This document shows positions 6,964 to 15,748 of a stretch of DNA of 28,786 bases, piece after piece (the first letter of the stretch is position 1; each line of letters starts with the position of its first letter). The position numbers and the translations under genes are program-made. The stretch lies in the NCBI GenBank assembly GCA_016297415.1, contig JAEDGQ010000017.1, forward strand, positions 1 to 28,786. Reading direction: 5' to 3'. The stretch is from Treponema sp. (lineage in GTDB: Bacteria; Spirochaetota; Spirochaetia; Treponematales; Treponemataceae). The notes under the pieces are model-generated. The model saw only the letters and a program-made list of their open reading frames with translations, was not told the origin of the DNA and did no database searches.

Positions 6964-8322
6964 CTAAAGGTTAACAGATTCTTTTTGTTCCGGAATTTTT
7001 CTGTACAGGGAAGCAAAATAGACCATTTCCATTACAGCTGTAATAGTCCAGCTGAAAACATAGAGAAGATATAGAGATTGAATTGAACTTCCGTCAAAGA
7101 TAAATCTGACCCAGATGATTCTGAAAACACAGGAACCGAGAAAAACAAAAATCGAAGGAACTATTGTTTTTCCAAGTCCACGACAAGCTGCAATTGTTCC
7201 GTCCATAAAAGCACTGATACAGTAACTGAAGGCCATAACCTTAAAGCGGTTACAGCCCTGCAGTATAATATCTGCAGATTCCGGCCGCTTCAAATCTACA
7301 AAAAGACTCATAAACTGCTCACCTGCAAAGAAAATAAAAGTTCCCAGTAAGAAACTTACTGCAAAAGCATAGAACATACTGATCAGGTAAGAATGTAAAA
7401 CTCTCTTTTTGTTTCCTGCACCATAATTCTGTCCGATAAAACTTGCACCGGCAGTATAAAGCGCGTTCATAATATTGTAGTTAATGGGATCAAAATTTGA
7501 GCTGGCCGCATTCCCCTGAACTACTCCGGCAGCAGGAATTCTGTTAACGCCTTCCTGAACGAAAATATTGGCAATTGCAAAGATTGCATTCTGCAGTCCG
7601 GCAGGTATACCGATTTTTATAAGATTAAGAGCCAGAACTTTTTCGATTTTTAACTGCCTGAGTTCAAATTTTACGCCCCACTTGCCTGATAAAACAGGTA
7701 TAAGAACAAGTGCCGCACTTATATATTCTGCAATAAAACTGGCCAGCGCAACTCCTTCAACATCCATTTTAAATTTAATTACAAAAACCAGATTTAAAAT
7801 AATATTTACAACACCTGAGATTCCGAGAAAAACCATTGGTGTTTTATTATCACCTTTTGCAGAAAAAAGACCGCTTCCATAATTGAACATAGACATGGCA
7901 GGAATTCCAAGGAGAATTATATGCAGATAGGAAACTGCACCTTCAAGAAACTCAGGCTTTGTCTTTGTTAAAACAAGAACAGGACGGGCAATAACCCAGG
8001 CTAAAATACAGATTACAATTCCATAAGCAAGACAGATTAAAAAAGCCGTATGCACTGTTTTACTTAATTTTTCCTGATTATTCTGCCCAAGATAAAAAGC
8101 TGCAGTAACATTTACAGCCTGCCCCATCCCCATAGCAAGCCCTGTAAAAAGGAAAAGAAACTGTGGTGTAGAACCAACTGCACCAAGAGCATAGGGACCT
8201 GCAAATTTTCCTACAACTGCAATATCTGCCATATTGAACATAACCTGAAGCAGATTTGAAAACATAAGAGGAATTGAAAATTTTAAAATGTTTTTTAGTA
8301 AAGAACCTGATGTTAAATTCAT
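6964..8322 (-). CDS. MATE-family multidrug/metabolite exporter
   Basis: MATE proteins are 12-helix inner-membrane antiporters driven by Na+ or H+. The 452-residue protein starts MNLTSGSLLKNILKFSIPLM and continues with VMFNMADIAVVGKFAGPYALGAVG, the usual first-lobe region. The second lobe begins near ALNLIKIGIPAGLQNAIFAI with GASFIGQNYGAGNKKRVLHS, matching the internal duplication of the family; length is typical (440-470). It lies 73 nt after the pectate lyase gene on the same strand and is probably co-transcribed with it. Its substrate is unknown. No clear Shine-Dalgarno. Confidence 0.92.
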   Translation of the reverse strand: MNLTSGSLLKNILKFSIPLMFSNLLQVMFNMADIAVVGKFAGPYALGAVGSTPQFLFLFTGLAMGMGQAVNVTAAFYLGQNNQEKLSKTVHTAFLICLAYGIVICILAWVIARPVLVLTKTKPEFLEGAVSYLHIILLGIPAMSMFNYGSGLFSAKGDNKTPMVFLGISGVVNIILNLVFVIKFKMDVEGVALASFIAEYISAALVLIPVLSGKWGVKFELRQLKIEKVLALNLIKIGIPAGLQNAIFAIANIFVQEGVNRIPAAGVVQGNAASSNFDPINYNIMNALYTAGASFIGQNYGAGNKKRVLHSYLISMFYAFAVSFLLGTFIFFAGEQFMSLFVDLKRPESADIILQGCNRFKVMAFSYCISAFMDGTIAACRGLGKTIVPSIFVFLGSCVFRIIWVRFIFDGSSIQSLYLLYVFSWTITAVMEMVYFASLYRKIPEQKESVNL

Positions 8323-8395
8323 AAAATTTAAGCCTGACTGATCTTAAGAACTTTCAGAATCAGAAAAAGAAAAGACTCAGAACAAATACGGGAGT

Positions 8396-9721
8396 CTATA
8401 AACCATTTTTCTGTTTCCAGTTATTATATTTATTAAGAGTAGACTTAAAGTTTGTGTTTGTATATCCGTAACCTGTACGGCGCTCCTGACTCATATCCAT
8501 GTAATTTTCTACATATTTACAGCCGCGGTCACACCAGATTGGACTTAAAACCGGAGGATATTTTCCCTGAATGGGCTTTCTGGCATCTTTTTTAACATCA
8601 AAGCTTGAATCCAGGGCATAAAAACGCGCCCAGAGATCTCTGTTACCGGGACTGTCCTGCATGACACGTTCCTTTGTATCTGTACGCTTAACATTTTCCC
8701 AGTAAACAGGAGTTTCCAGAGGAACTTCTACAACTTTTTTGTCGTGAATGCGTACATCATCCCTGTCAAAAAACTCAACACCGGCTTTAATTGCCCGTTT
8801 AATTTCTTCTGAAGGATTTTCTATTTCCATCAGAAACTGAAGTACTTTGTAGCTTTCAGTAGAACAGATACATGGAGGTTCAAATTCCCGGGCCCAGCGT
8901 GGCTGAAGGTTTTCGTGATAATGCTGCTGACACCAGGCTGTTAAAAGTTTAGTTCCGTCGCCTAAAGTAACAGTAATCTGAGTTTTAAGAATACAATCCA
9001 GACCTTTTTCATAAGCAGCCTGTGCTTTGTCTCTTGTTTCCTCAGGAAAAACTGCAAAACAACCGTTTCCTCTGGCAATATCCCTGAGGAGAGTTAAGGC
9101 ATCACTCATAACATTGTCGTTGTATGTAATTCCGTAAACATCAGCACCGGTAAAACCACCGCTTTCAGGGTGCTGTGCGTTAAGAATCCACTGAAGGGCC
9201 CTGGTAGCACAGTCAAGATATGGCTTACTGTCAACAGAAGGAATATTTTTTACCTGATCATATACCTGACAAAGATATTTAATCTGGGAATGAATATTCT
9301 GGTTATCCATGGTACTGCCATGTTCTTCTGTCTTAAGATGATAAGTTACAGGAGCAATAGATTTGTGTTCCTTTTGAATCTGACGAAGTTCGCTCAGTGT
9401 ATATTTGCGCTGAAGATCAAAATTCTTTCCCCAGCCACCGTCCGGATTCTGAAAATAAATCATATTTTCTGCAAATCCAAGAATCTGATCTGTATCATAC
9501 AGTTCATAGGGAGGAATGCTGTCTTTATACTGATAGCGTGCATGATTAAAGCCGTCGCCAAAAGCACTTATACTGATGGAATTGTAACGGGTCTCGCATA
9601 ATTTTTTAAATGCAGCCTCTTCTTCATCTGTTGAAAGAGGTTCAGAAACGCCGGAAGAAGATGTACAGGAAACAACTGCAAGCATCAATGCGGAAATTAA
9701 AAAAGAAATATTCTTATTCAT
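8396..9721 (-). CDS. Lipoprotein pectate lyase, PL10 type
   Basis: PL10 lyases cleave polygalacturonate by beta-elimination using Ca2+. The N-terminus is a lipoprotein signal with AVVSC and the acylated cysteine at residue 19, so the enzyme should be anchored in a membrane with the catalytic part outside the cytoplasm. PL10 signatures in order are NPDGGWGKN (92-100), STMDNQNI (136-143), GGFTGADVYGITYNDNVMSD (188-207), LTAWCQQHY (260-268) and PRWAREFEPPC with CSTES (274-290). The 441 residues are one catalytic domain plus a short linker with no binding module. It is probably the first gene of a unit with the MATE gene. Start chosen to keep the signal peptide; no strong ribosome-binding site. 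Confidence 0.9.
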   Translation of the reverse strand: MNKNISFLISALMLAVVSCTSSSGVSEPLSTDEEEAAFKKLCETRYNSISISAFGDGFNHARYQYKDSIPPYELYDTDQILGFAENMIYFQNPDGGWGKNFDLQRKYTLSELRQIQKEHKSIAPVTYHLKTEEHGSTMDNQNIHSQIKYLCQVYDQVKNIPSVDSKPYLDCATRALQWILNAQHPESGGFTGADVYGITYNDNVMSDALTLLRDIARGNGCFAVFPEETRDKAQAAYEKGLDCILKTQITVTLGDGTKLLTAWCQQHYHENLQPRWAREFEPPCICSTESYKVLQFLMEIENPSEEIKRAIKAGVEFFDRDDVRIHDKKVVEVPLETPVYWENVKRTDTKERVMQDSPGNRDLWARFYALDSSFDVKKDARKPIQGKYPPVLSPIWCDRGCKYVENYMDMSQERRTGYGYTNTNFKSTLNKYNNWKQKNGL

Positions 9722-9765
9722 AATTTTGATTATAAAGAAATAAGTGTATGTAATTCAATAAAAAA

Positions 9766-9791
9766 AACTCCCCGAAGAAAAACGGAGAGTT
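9766..9791 (-). terminator. Intrinsic terminator downstream of the argG region
   Basis: On the minus strand AACTCTCCG (9791-9783) pairs with CGGGGAGTT (9774-9766) around an 8-nt loop, with one G-U pair, and is followed by a run of Ts. It would stop transcripts from argG and the mobile-like element before the pectate lyase gene. Confidence 0.75.
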
Positions 9792-9823
9792 TTAACTAAA
9801 ATCAATCATTACAAAAACAAATG

Positions 9824-9869
9824 ATTGCAGCGACAGGAGGTCGCGTCCCAAATGCGTAGCTTATAAAAA
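9824..9869. repeat. 46-bp direct repeat, left copy
   Basis: Runs from ATTGCAGCGACAGGAGGTCG through TAGCTTATAAAAA. It matches 10049-10094 at 45 of 46 positions (G/C difference at the eighth base). In this copy GCGAC and GTCGC could form a short hairpin. The two copies bracket the element at 9876-10019. Confidence 0.85.
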
Positions 9870-9875
9870 ACAAAA

Positions 9876-10019
9876 GGGGATGTCCAATAAGTAATGACTG
9901 TAGCGGTCATTGAGCCCTTCGACAGGCTCAGGAACCACCTGTCGAAATGACCATTGCACTAAATATGGTGGTTTCGACAAGCTCAACCACCGCAAGTTGA
10001 ACTTTTAGGACAGCCCCCC
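9876..10019. mobile_element. MITE-like element with imperfect terminal inverted repeats
   Basis: The left end GGGGATGTCCAATAAGTAA matches the complement of the right end (GGGGGCTGTCCTAAAAGTTC, reading leftward from 10018) at most positions. The 144-bp body has no ORF and contains shorter self-complementary segments: GAGCC...GGCTC near 9912-9930, the pair CGGTCATT 9904-9911 / AATGACC 9946-9952, and a GGTGGTTtcgacaagctcAACCACC hairpin at 9967-9991. Size, terminal repeats and lack of coding capacity fit a non-autonomous transposable element. No target-site duplication is obvious, apart from the larger 46-bp repeats on both sides. Confidence 0.6.
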
Positions 10020-10048
10020 AAGATAAAAAATCCACGGATGTTTTTTAC

Positions 10049-10094
10049 ATTGCAGCCACAGGAGGTCGCGTCCCAAATGCGTAGCTTATAAAAA
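10049..10094. repeat. 46-bp direct repeat, right copy
   Basis: This is the second copy of the repeat at 9824-9869, one mismatch in 46. It ends 10 bp from the argG stop codon, so it forms the immediate 3' untranslated region of argG. Confidence 0.85.
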
Positions 10095-10104
10095 CAAATG
10101 ACGC

Positions 10105-11367
10105 CTATTCTGTTGGTCTCTTTTTAAGTTCTTTGCTTGCAGCGATAGCTCGGCCTTCACCAGTTTTCTGTTCCATCATAGCCCGAACTTTAAGTGGAAG
10201 TCCGAACAATGTAATGAAGCCCTGAGCATCTTTGTGGTTGTAAAGTTCACCAGTTGTAAATGAAGCAATATCTTCGTTGTAAAGAGAATATTTAGATTCT
10301 GAACCTGCGGCACGAATCTGACCCTTAACAAGCTTAACTTTTGTCCAGCCTGTAACATTCTTCTGAGTTGAGTCAACAAATGCCATAAGAGCGTCATAAA
10401 GTGGTGTAAATACTTTTCCATCGTAGATAAGTTCTGCAAGACGGAGAGAAACCTGCTGCTTGTAGTGATATGTATCACGGTCAAGACAGATGTGGTCCAT
10501 CATTCTGTGAGCGAAGTAAAGGATTGCTCCACCCGGTGTTTCGTAAACGCCACGGCTCTTCATACCTACACAGCGGTTTTCACAGATGTCTACAAGACCA
10601 ACACCATTGCGGCCACCGATTTCGTTAAGGCATTCCATGAGTTCAAGACCGTTCATTTTTTTGCCGTTAACTGCAACTGGTACACCGTTTTCCCAGTCGA
10701 TTGTTACATATTCACCGTCACCACAAGTTTCTGGAACTTTTGTGTTCTTAAGCATGTGCGGATAGTTAGGTTCATTCTGTGTCTTTTCAAGTTCAAGACC
10801 TTCGTGGCTGATGTGCCAGATGTTTTCGTCACGAGAATATGACTGGTCTTTCTTCATTGGAACTTCAAGTCCGCGGTCTTCAAGGAACTTAATTTCAGCA
10901 TCACGGCTGTCCATGTTCCATTTGTCATCACGCCATGCAGCGATTACACGGAGATCTGGAGCAAAAGCTTTGATTGCAAGTTCAAAACGAACCTGGTCAT
11001 TTCCTTTACCAGTAGCACCGTGACAGATAGCTACAGCGCCTTCCTGGCGGGCATATTCAACAAGGATTTTTCCGATGAGTGGACGAGCTGTAGATGTACC
11101 AAGAAGATATTCATCTTCATAAACAGCATTTGCTTTAAGGGCTGGCCAGATGTATTCTTCAATATATTCCTGACGAGCGTCTACAACATAACATGCAGAA
11201 GCACCAGTTTTAAGTGCACGACCTTTGATTGCTTCCCAGTCATCACCCTGACCTACATCAATACAAACAGCGATTACATCATAATCATAATTTTCTTTGA
11301 GCCATGGAATGATAACAGTAGTATCAAGTCCACCAGAATAAGCCAGAACAACTTTATCTTTAGCCAT
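10105..11367 (-). CDS. argG: Argininosuccinate synthase
   Basis: ArgG joins citrulline and aspartate using ATP, the penultimate step of arginine synthesis. The P-loop-like pyrophosphatase motif AYSGGLDTT lies at residues 9-17; GATGKGNDQVRFE and RDENIWHISHEGLELE are further family signatures. Length is 420 residues, slightly above the usual 400-415. AAGGAG precedes the ATG at good spacing. Its usual partner argH is not adjacent, so argG seems to be a single-gene unit here. An AT-rich upstream region holds repeated TATGCAATAT motifs overlapping a promoter candidate (11442-11483). Confidence 0.97.
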   Translation of the reverse strand: MAKDKVVLAYSGGLDTTVIIPWLKENYDYDVIAVCIDVGQGDDWEAIKGRALKTGASACYVVDARQEYIEEYIWPALKANAVYEDEYLLGTSTARPLIGKILVEYARQEGAVAICHGATGKGNDQVRFELAIKAFAPDLRVIAAWRDDKWNMDSRDAEIKFLEDRGLEVPMKKDQSYSRDENIWHISHEGLELEKTQNEPNYPHMLKNTKVPETCGDGEYVTIDWENGVPVAVNGKKMNGLELMECLNEIGGRNGVGLVDICENRCVGMKSRGVYETPGGAILYFAHRMMDHICLDRDTYHYKQQVSLRLAELIYDGKVFTPLYDALMAFVDSTQKNVTGWTKVKLVKGQIRAAGSESKYSLYNEDIASFTTGELYNHKDAQGFITLFGLPLKVRAMMEQKTGEGRAIAASKELKKRPTE

Positions 11368-11441
11368 TTTATTTCTCCTTGATAATTCCCGGGGTTTCTA
11401 TAAACCAGAAAATCATCTTTAGACTAATTGTTTTGTATATT

Positions 11442-11483
11442 TATGCAATATATATTATTGATTTTTGCAAATATATGCAATAT
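11442..11483 (-). promoter_or_regulatory. Candidate argG promoter with ARG-box-like repeats
   Basis: TATGCAATAT occurs twice, at 11442-11451 and 11474-11483. Between them TTGCAAATATATGCAA (11465-11480) is a near-palindrome of the general TGCA-AT-rich-TGCA form seen in ArgR/AhrC operators. On the minus strand TTGCAT, 17 bp, TAATAT reads as a promoter through the same bases. Arginine-dependent repression is therefore plausible but is inference. Confidence 0.45.
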
Positions 11484-11534
11484 TTACGAATTTTTCTAGA
11501 AGGCAGAAGCTTCCATATCAAACGGACTTCCGCA

Positions 11535-11600
11535 GCTCGGTAACCCTCGGTCTTCCGCTCCGCTCCAGACTGGCAGAGCCACTGCTCCACCCCTTGCTGC
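11535..11600. repeat. GC-rich intergenic repeat, family B, copy 1
   Basis: GCTCGGTAACCCTCGGTC (11535-11552) is repeated exactly at 23640-23657, and the following 40 bp is recognisably similar in both (CTCC-GACTGGC-GCCAC...). It fills the gap between the M28-like gene and the argG promoter. Confidence 0.75.
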
Positions 11601-11607
11601 GTCCCCT

Positions 11608-12519
11608 TTAAGAATAAAGGACCGTCAGTTCCTCCAGAATTTTTTCCATTATTTCTGATGTTTCAGGAGTAAGGCTTAAAATATTATCAAACCTGGTATG
11701 AAAAAGTCTCCAGGTTACAGGCATTTTTTCTTCATACTCAAACCGGAACCCTGCATCTTCATCAAGCCTTGCGTTCATTACGGCTTTTTCCAGATTTTTA
11801 TCTTTCATAAGTTCCATATAGTAAGCCGAAGCTTCTTCTTCCGGTAAAAAAGTTATGGCAACGGCAGGAATTCCGCAGGCAAGAAATCCGGCATTATCAC
11901 TGTAAGGAACAGGAAGAGTCATCCAGTTGTGAGGACTAACTTTCTGAAGAATTTTCTGAGTCCGTTCAAACAAAGATGCAAAATGTCTTACAAACACAGG
12001 ATTTGCTTTCTTAAGGTCTTTTCCTCCGGCCAGAGCATCAATTCCCGCTCTGGCAAGAACTGGTACAGTTCCCCGGCCACAGGCGTCAAATACAAACACA
12101 TCATCATTTTTAATGCCCAGTTTCCTGAAAAGCTCAGCAAGGCCAAAAGCTCCCTGACTTTTTACACCTTCTTCTCCCAGTTCTTCTCCGTCAGTAAAAA
12201 AAATACGGATATTGGAAGCCCTGCCTCTGGAGGCCTTTTCATAGACTTTAACAGCAAAATCTGCAAGAGCAAAATTAGCGGCGCTGTTATCATTTGCACC
12301 AGGACTGCCTTCAACTCTGTCATAGTGAGAAATCAGGGTTTTTATTTTGAATTGCGGGTTATAAGACCGGGAAGGAAAATTTACGTAGAGATGTTTTTTT
12401 TCTTCGATATTGATAACAGAAGAACTTACACCCCGGCGGCTCAGATAATCCTGCAGAAAAGCAAGTCTGTCTGTACCAGGCCGGATGTAATTCTCAAATT
12501 CTTCTGACATTAAACTCAT
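11608..12519 (-). CDS. M28-family zinc peptidase-like protein
   Basis: The M28 family contains di-zinc aminopeptidases and glutaminyl cyclases. The 303-residue protein has expected metal ligands in order: SHYDRV (H65, D67), GANDNSAAN (D77), TDGEELGEEG (E112-E113), VFDACGRG (D145) and RLFHTRFDNI (H274). VPYSDNAGFLACGIPAVAI is typical of the substrate-side loop. There is no signal peptide, so it is probably cytoplasmic. Its start is 2 nt after the dnaJ stop, so it is likely the last gene of the grpE-dnaK-dnaJ unit; an alternative ATG lies three codons in, at 12510. Substrate is unknown. Confidence 0.8.
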   Translation of the reverse strand: MSLMSEEFENYIRPGTDRLAFLQDYLSRRGVSSSVINIEEKKHLYVNFPSRSYNPQFKIKTLISHYDRVEGSPGANDNSAANFALADFAVKVYEKASRGRASNIRIFFTDGEELGEEGVKSQGAFGLAELFRKLGIKNDDVFVFDACGRGTVPVLARAGIDALAGGKDLKKANPVFVRHFASLFERTQKILQKVSPHNWMTLPVPYSDNAGFLACGIPAVAITFLPEEEASAYYMELMKDKNLEKAVMNARLDEDAGFRFEYEEKMPVTWRLFHTRFDNILSLTPETSEIMEKILEELTVLYS

Positions 12520-12521
12520 TT

Positions 12522-13673
12522 TTAATTTTTGAGAGATGAAAGAGGAACAGGCTGAGGACTCTTAGTAGCATCATCCAGTTTTGAATATTCTTCAAGCAGA
12601 GCTTTCTGTTTAGAACTCATCTTTGATGGAACCTGTACGAGAATCTTAATATAAAGATCGCCTTTACGGGTACTGTTGATTACAGGAACACCTTCATTCT
12701 TAATGCGGAGAAGTTTTCCGTTCTGAGTACCGGCAGGAATCTTAAATTCAATCTTTTTGTCATCAAGAGTTGTAATAAAAATAGTTTCTCCAAGAGCTGC
12801 CTGTACCATTGTAACAGGAACGGCACAGTATAAATCCTGACCGCTTCTCTCAAAGAATTTGTGATTTTCAACATGAAGAACAACAACAAGATCACCGCTT
12901 GGACCGCCATTTTTACCGCAGTCCCCTTCCCCGTGAATTGAGATTCTTTTTCCGTCATCAACTCCTGCAGGAATATTAAGGGTAACTCTTTTTGATTTTT
13001 CTTCAACACCAGAACCACGACATTTTGTACATGGTTTATCAATAACAGTTCCGGCTCCGCTACAAGCTGGACAAGTCTGCTGTACGGCAAAGAAACCGGC
13101 AGAACGTCTTACCTGACCTGCACCATTACAAGTTGTACAGGTCTTACGAACACCGCCTTTTGCAGCACCAGAACCGTTACATTCAGAACAGGTTTCATTG
13201 TGACTGAATTTAATTTCAGCCTTTGTACCATAAACAGCATCTTTAAAAGAAATATTCAGATCGTAACGAAGACTCTGTCCCTGCTGAGGAGCGTTTGGAT
13301 TACGGTTTCTGCTTCGGCTTCCGCCACCGCCAAAAATGCCTTCAAAAATATCAGAAAATCCACCGCCCATTCCGCCGAACAGATCAGAAAAATCCTGATA
13401 TGCATGAGAGCCGCTAAATCCGCCGCCACCAAATCCGGCATTACCATCAACACCGGCAAAACCGTACTGATCATAAAGGGGGCGTTTCTTTTCATCAGAC
13501 AAAATTTCGTAAGCTTCAGTAGCTTCCTTAAATTTATCTTCAGCTTCCTTGTTTCCAGGATTACGGTCAGGGTGATACTTTACTGCCAGCTTGCGGTATG
13601 CTTTTTTAATTTCATCAGCTGATGCAGATTTTTCAACACCTAGAACTTCGTAGTAATCTCTTTTAGCTGCCAT
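12522..13673 (-). CDS. dnaJ: Chaperone DnaJ (Hsp40)
   Basis: DnaJ delivers unfolded proteins to DnaK and stimulates its ATPase. The J domain carries HPD at residues 34-36 (KYHPDRNPG). A long Gly/Phe-rich stretch follows (GNAGFGGGGFSGSH, GGGFSDIFEGIFGGGG). Four zinc-binding repeats are present: CSECNGSG, CTTCNGAG, CPACSGAG and CTKCRGSG. The C-terminal substrate-binding domain completes 383 residues, the normal type I DnaJ length. The gene follows dnaK after a 122-bp spacer with two stem-loops, and is 2 nt before an M28-like gene. Confidence 0.97.
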   Translation of the reverse strand: MAAKRDYYEVLGVEKSASADEIKKAYRKLAVKYHPDRNPGNKEAEDKFKEATEAYEILSDEKKRPLYDQYGFAGVDGNAGFGGGGFSGSHAYQDFSDLFGGMGGGFSDIFEGIFGGGGSRSRNRNPNAPQQGQSLRYDLNISFKDAVYGTKAEIKFSHNETCSECNGSGAAKGGVRKTCTTCNGAGQVRRSAGFFAVQQTCPACSGAGTVIDKPCTKCRGSGVEEKSKRVTLNIPAGVDDGKRISIHGEGDCGKNGGPSGDLVVVLHVENHKFFERSGQDLYCAVPVTMVQAALGETIFITTLDDKKIEFKIPAGTQNGKLLRIKNEGVPVINSTRKGDLYIKILVQVPSKMSSKQKALLEEYSKLDDATKSPQPVPLSSLKN

Positions 13674-13712
13674 TTTAATGACCCTTTGATTTTTTTTATT
13701 TTTGAAAATAAT

Positions 13713-13759
13713 AATAGGTAACAGAGCAAAAATACAATACCTGTGCCCCGTTACCTATT
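13713..13759 (-). repeat. Stem-loop in the dnaK-dnaJ spacer
   Basis: AATAGGTAAC (13713-13722) and GTTACCTATT (13750-13759) are an exact 10-bp inverted repeat with a 27-nt loop. A further GTTACC follows at 13765-13770. A related but less perfect arrangement lies in the grpE-dnaK spacer (about 15812-15850). Confidence 0.7.
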
Positions 13760-13771
13760 TCCTTGTTACCT

Positions 13772-13791
13772 TAAAAATTGCAACGCAATTT
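13772..13791 (-). terminator. Weak terminator-like hairpin just after dnaK
   Basis: On the minus strand AAATTGC (13791-13785) and GCAATTT (13781-13775) form a 7-bp stem with a 3-nt GTT loop, followed by TTAA. It lies 4 nt beyond the dnaK stop. The stem is AU-rich, so at most partial termination or 3'-end protection is expected, which could set the dnaK to dnaJ ratio. Confidence 0.45.
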
Positions 13792-13795
13792 CCGA

Positions 13796-15748
13796 TTAGT
13801 TGTCGTGAACTTCGTAGTCTACATCGTCAGCAGATCCCTTATTGAATCCGCTTGCACCTGCATTTGAAGCTCCGGCATCTGCACCTGCACCGGCAGCACC
13901 TGCTGCATCAGCACCAGGCTGAGCACCTGCAGCACTCTGCTGTTTGTAAACTTCTTCAGCAATTTTGTAAGAAGCCTGTTTGAGAGCTTCAGTTTTTGCC
14001 TTAATTTCGTCTGTATTGTTGCTTTCAAGAGCTTTTTTAAGTTCAGCAACAGCAGTTTCACAAGCCTGCTTCTCAGCATCGTTTACTTTGTCGCCAAGTT
14101 CTTTAATGCTCTTTTCAGTAGCATAAATCAGGCTGTCAGCTTCGTTTTTAACGTCAATTGCTTCACGCTGCTTTTTGTCTGCTTCAGCATTTGCTTCTGC
14201 ATCTTTAACCATGCGGTTGATTTCGTCTTCTGAAAGACCAGATGAAGAAGTAATCTGAATGTGCTGTTCTTTACCAGTTCCCATATCTTTTGCAGATACG
14301 TGAACGATACCGTTAGCATCAATATCGAATGTTACTTCAATCTGTGGAACACCCCGTGGAGCTGCCGGAATACCAACAAGGTCAAAGTTACCGAGAGTAC
14401 GGTTCTGAGCAGCCATTTCCCGTTCACCCTGAAGAACGTGGATTGTTACAGCAGTCTGACCATCAGCAGCTGTAGAGAATACCTGGCTCTTCTTTGTAGG
14501 GATTGTAGTGTTGCGTGGAATAAGTTTTGTCATTACTCCACCCATTGTTTCAATACCAAGTGAAAGAGGAGTTACATCAAGGAGGAGAACGTCTTTTACG
14601 TCACCTGCAAGAACACCACCCTGGATTGCAGCACCAACTGCAACAGCTTCGTCAGGGTTTACACCTTTTGAACCTTCTTTTCCGAAAATCTGTTTAACGA
14701 TTTCCTGTACTTTTGGCATACGGGAAGAACCACCAACAAGGAGAACTTCATCGATTTTGTCAGCAGTAATGCCTGCATCAGCCATAGCTTTGCGGCAAGG
14801 TTCCTTTGTACGTTCAAAGAGTGAATCAGTCATCTGTTCAAACTGAGCACGTGTAAGTGAGCGCTGAAGGTGTTTTGGACCTGTAGCATCAGCAGTAATG
14901 AATGGAAGGTTAATATCTACAGTTGTCTGGTTAGAAAGAGCAATCTTAGCTTTTTCAGCTTCGTCACGGAGACGCTGGAGAGCCATAGCATCGCCAGAAA
15001 GATCGATTCCTGTATCAGCCTTAAATCCGTCAATGAGCCAGTTAACGATTACACGGTCCCAGTCATCGCCACCAAGGTGTGTATCACCATTTGTAGCTTT
15101 TACTTCAAATACACCGTCACCAAGTTCAAGAATAGAAATATCGAATGTACCACCACCAAGGTCGTATACAGCAATTGTTTTTTCAGATTTCTGGTCTTTA
15201 TCAAAACCGAAAGCAAGAGAAGCTGCAGTTGGTTCGTTGATGATACGTTTTACATCGAGACCGGCAATTTTACCGGCATCTTTTGTAGCCTGACGCTGAG
15301 CATCGTTAAAGTAAGCTGGAACAGTAATTACAGCTTCTGTAACTGGTTCACCAAGATAATCTTCAGCAGTTTTCTTCATTTTCTGAAGGATAAACGCAGA
15401 GATTTCCTGTGGAGAGAACTGTTTCTGAGCACCGTTTTCTGTAACTTCTACACGAACATCAGAACCATTGTCTTTGATTGCATAAGGAAGTTTTGTAGCT
15501 TCACCTGTAAGTTCGCTGTAACGGTGACCGATAAGACGTTTTACAGAGTAAACTGTATTTTTAGGATTTGTTACCATCTGGTTTTTAGCAGGAGCACCAA
15601 CAATGCGTTCTCCTTTAGCAGTAAAACCAACGATAGATGGAGTTGTACGTCCACCTTCAGAGTTCTGAATTACAACAGGTGTACCATTTTCCATTACGGC
15701 AACACAAGAGTTTGTTGTACCAAGGTCAATACCAATAATTTTTCCCAT
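13796..15748 (-). CDS. dnaK: Chaperone DnaK (Hsp70)
   Basis: DnaK is the ATP-dependent Hsp70 chaperone. The N-terminal ATPase domain opens with GIDLGTTNSCVAVMENG, and has VYDLGGGTFDISILELGDG and EVLLVGGSSRMPKVQ. The substrate-binding domain includes LLLDVTPLSLGIETMGGVMT, followed by a helical lid and an Ala/Gly/Gln-rich tail. At 650 residues it is normal length and ends DDVDYEVHDN. It lies between grpE and dnaJ. I see no CIRCE element in the spacers. A long antisense open frame over this gene is a codon-bias shadow. Confidence 0.98.
   Translation of the reverse strand: MGKIIGIDLGTTNSCVAVMENGTPVVIQNSEGGRTTPSIVGFTAKGERIVGAPAKNQMVTNPKNTVYSVKRLIGHRYSELTGEATKLPYAIKDNGSDVRVEVTENGAQKQFSPQEISAFILQKMKKTAEDYLGEPVTEAVITVPAYFNDAQRQATKDAGKIAGLDVKRIINEPTAASLAFGFDKDQKSEKTIAVYDLGGGTFDISILELGDGVFEVKATNGDTHLGGDDWDRVIVNWLIDGFKADTGIDLSGDAMALQRLRDEAEKAKIALSNQTTVDINLPFITADATGPKHLQRSLTRAQFEQMTDSLFERTKEPCRKAMADAGITADKIDEVLLVGGSSRMPKVQEIVKQIFGKEGSKGVNPDEAVAVGAAIQGGVLAGDVKDVLLLDVTPLSLGIETMGGVMTKLIPRNTTIPTKKSQVFSTAADGQTAVTIHVLQGEREMAAQNRTLGNFDLVGIPAAPRGVPQIEVTFDIDANGIVHVSAKDMGTGKEQHIQITSSSGLSEDEINRMVKDAEANAEADKKQREAIDVKNEADSLIYATEKSIKELGDKVNDAEKQACETAVAELKKALESNNTDEIKAKTEALKQASYKIAEEVYKQQSAAGAQPGADAAGAAGAGADAGASNAGASGFNKGSADDVDYEVHDN

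Noticed and set aside
11380..11520. Riboswitch in the argG leader
   Set aside because: The stretch is AT-rich with no stable multi-stem fold I can see; a repressor site explains the repeats better.
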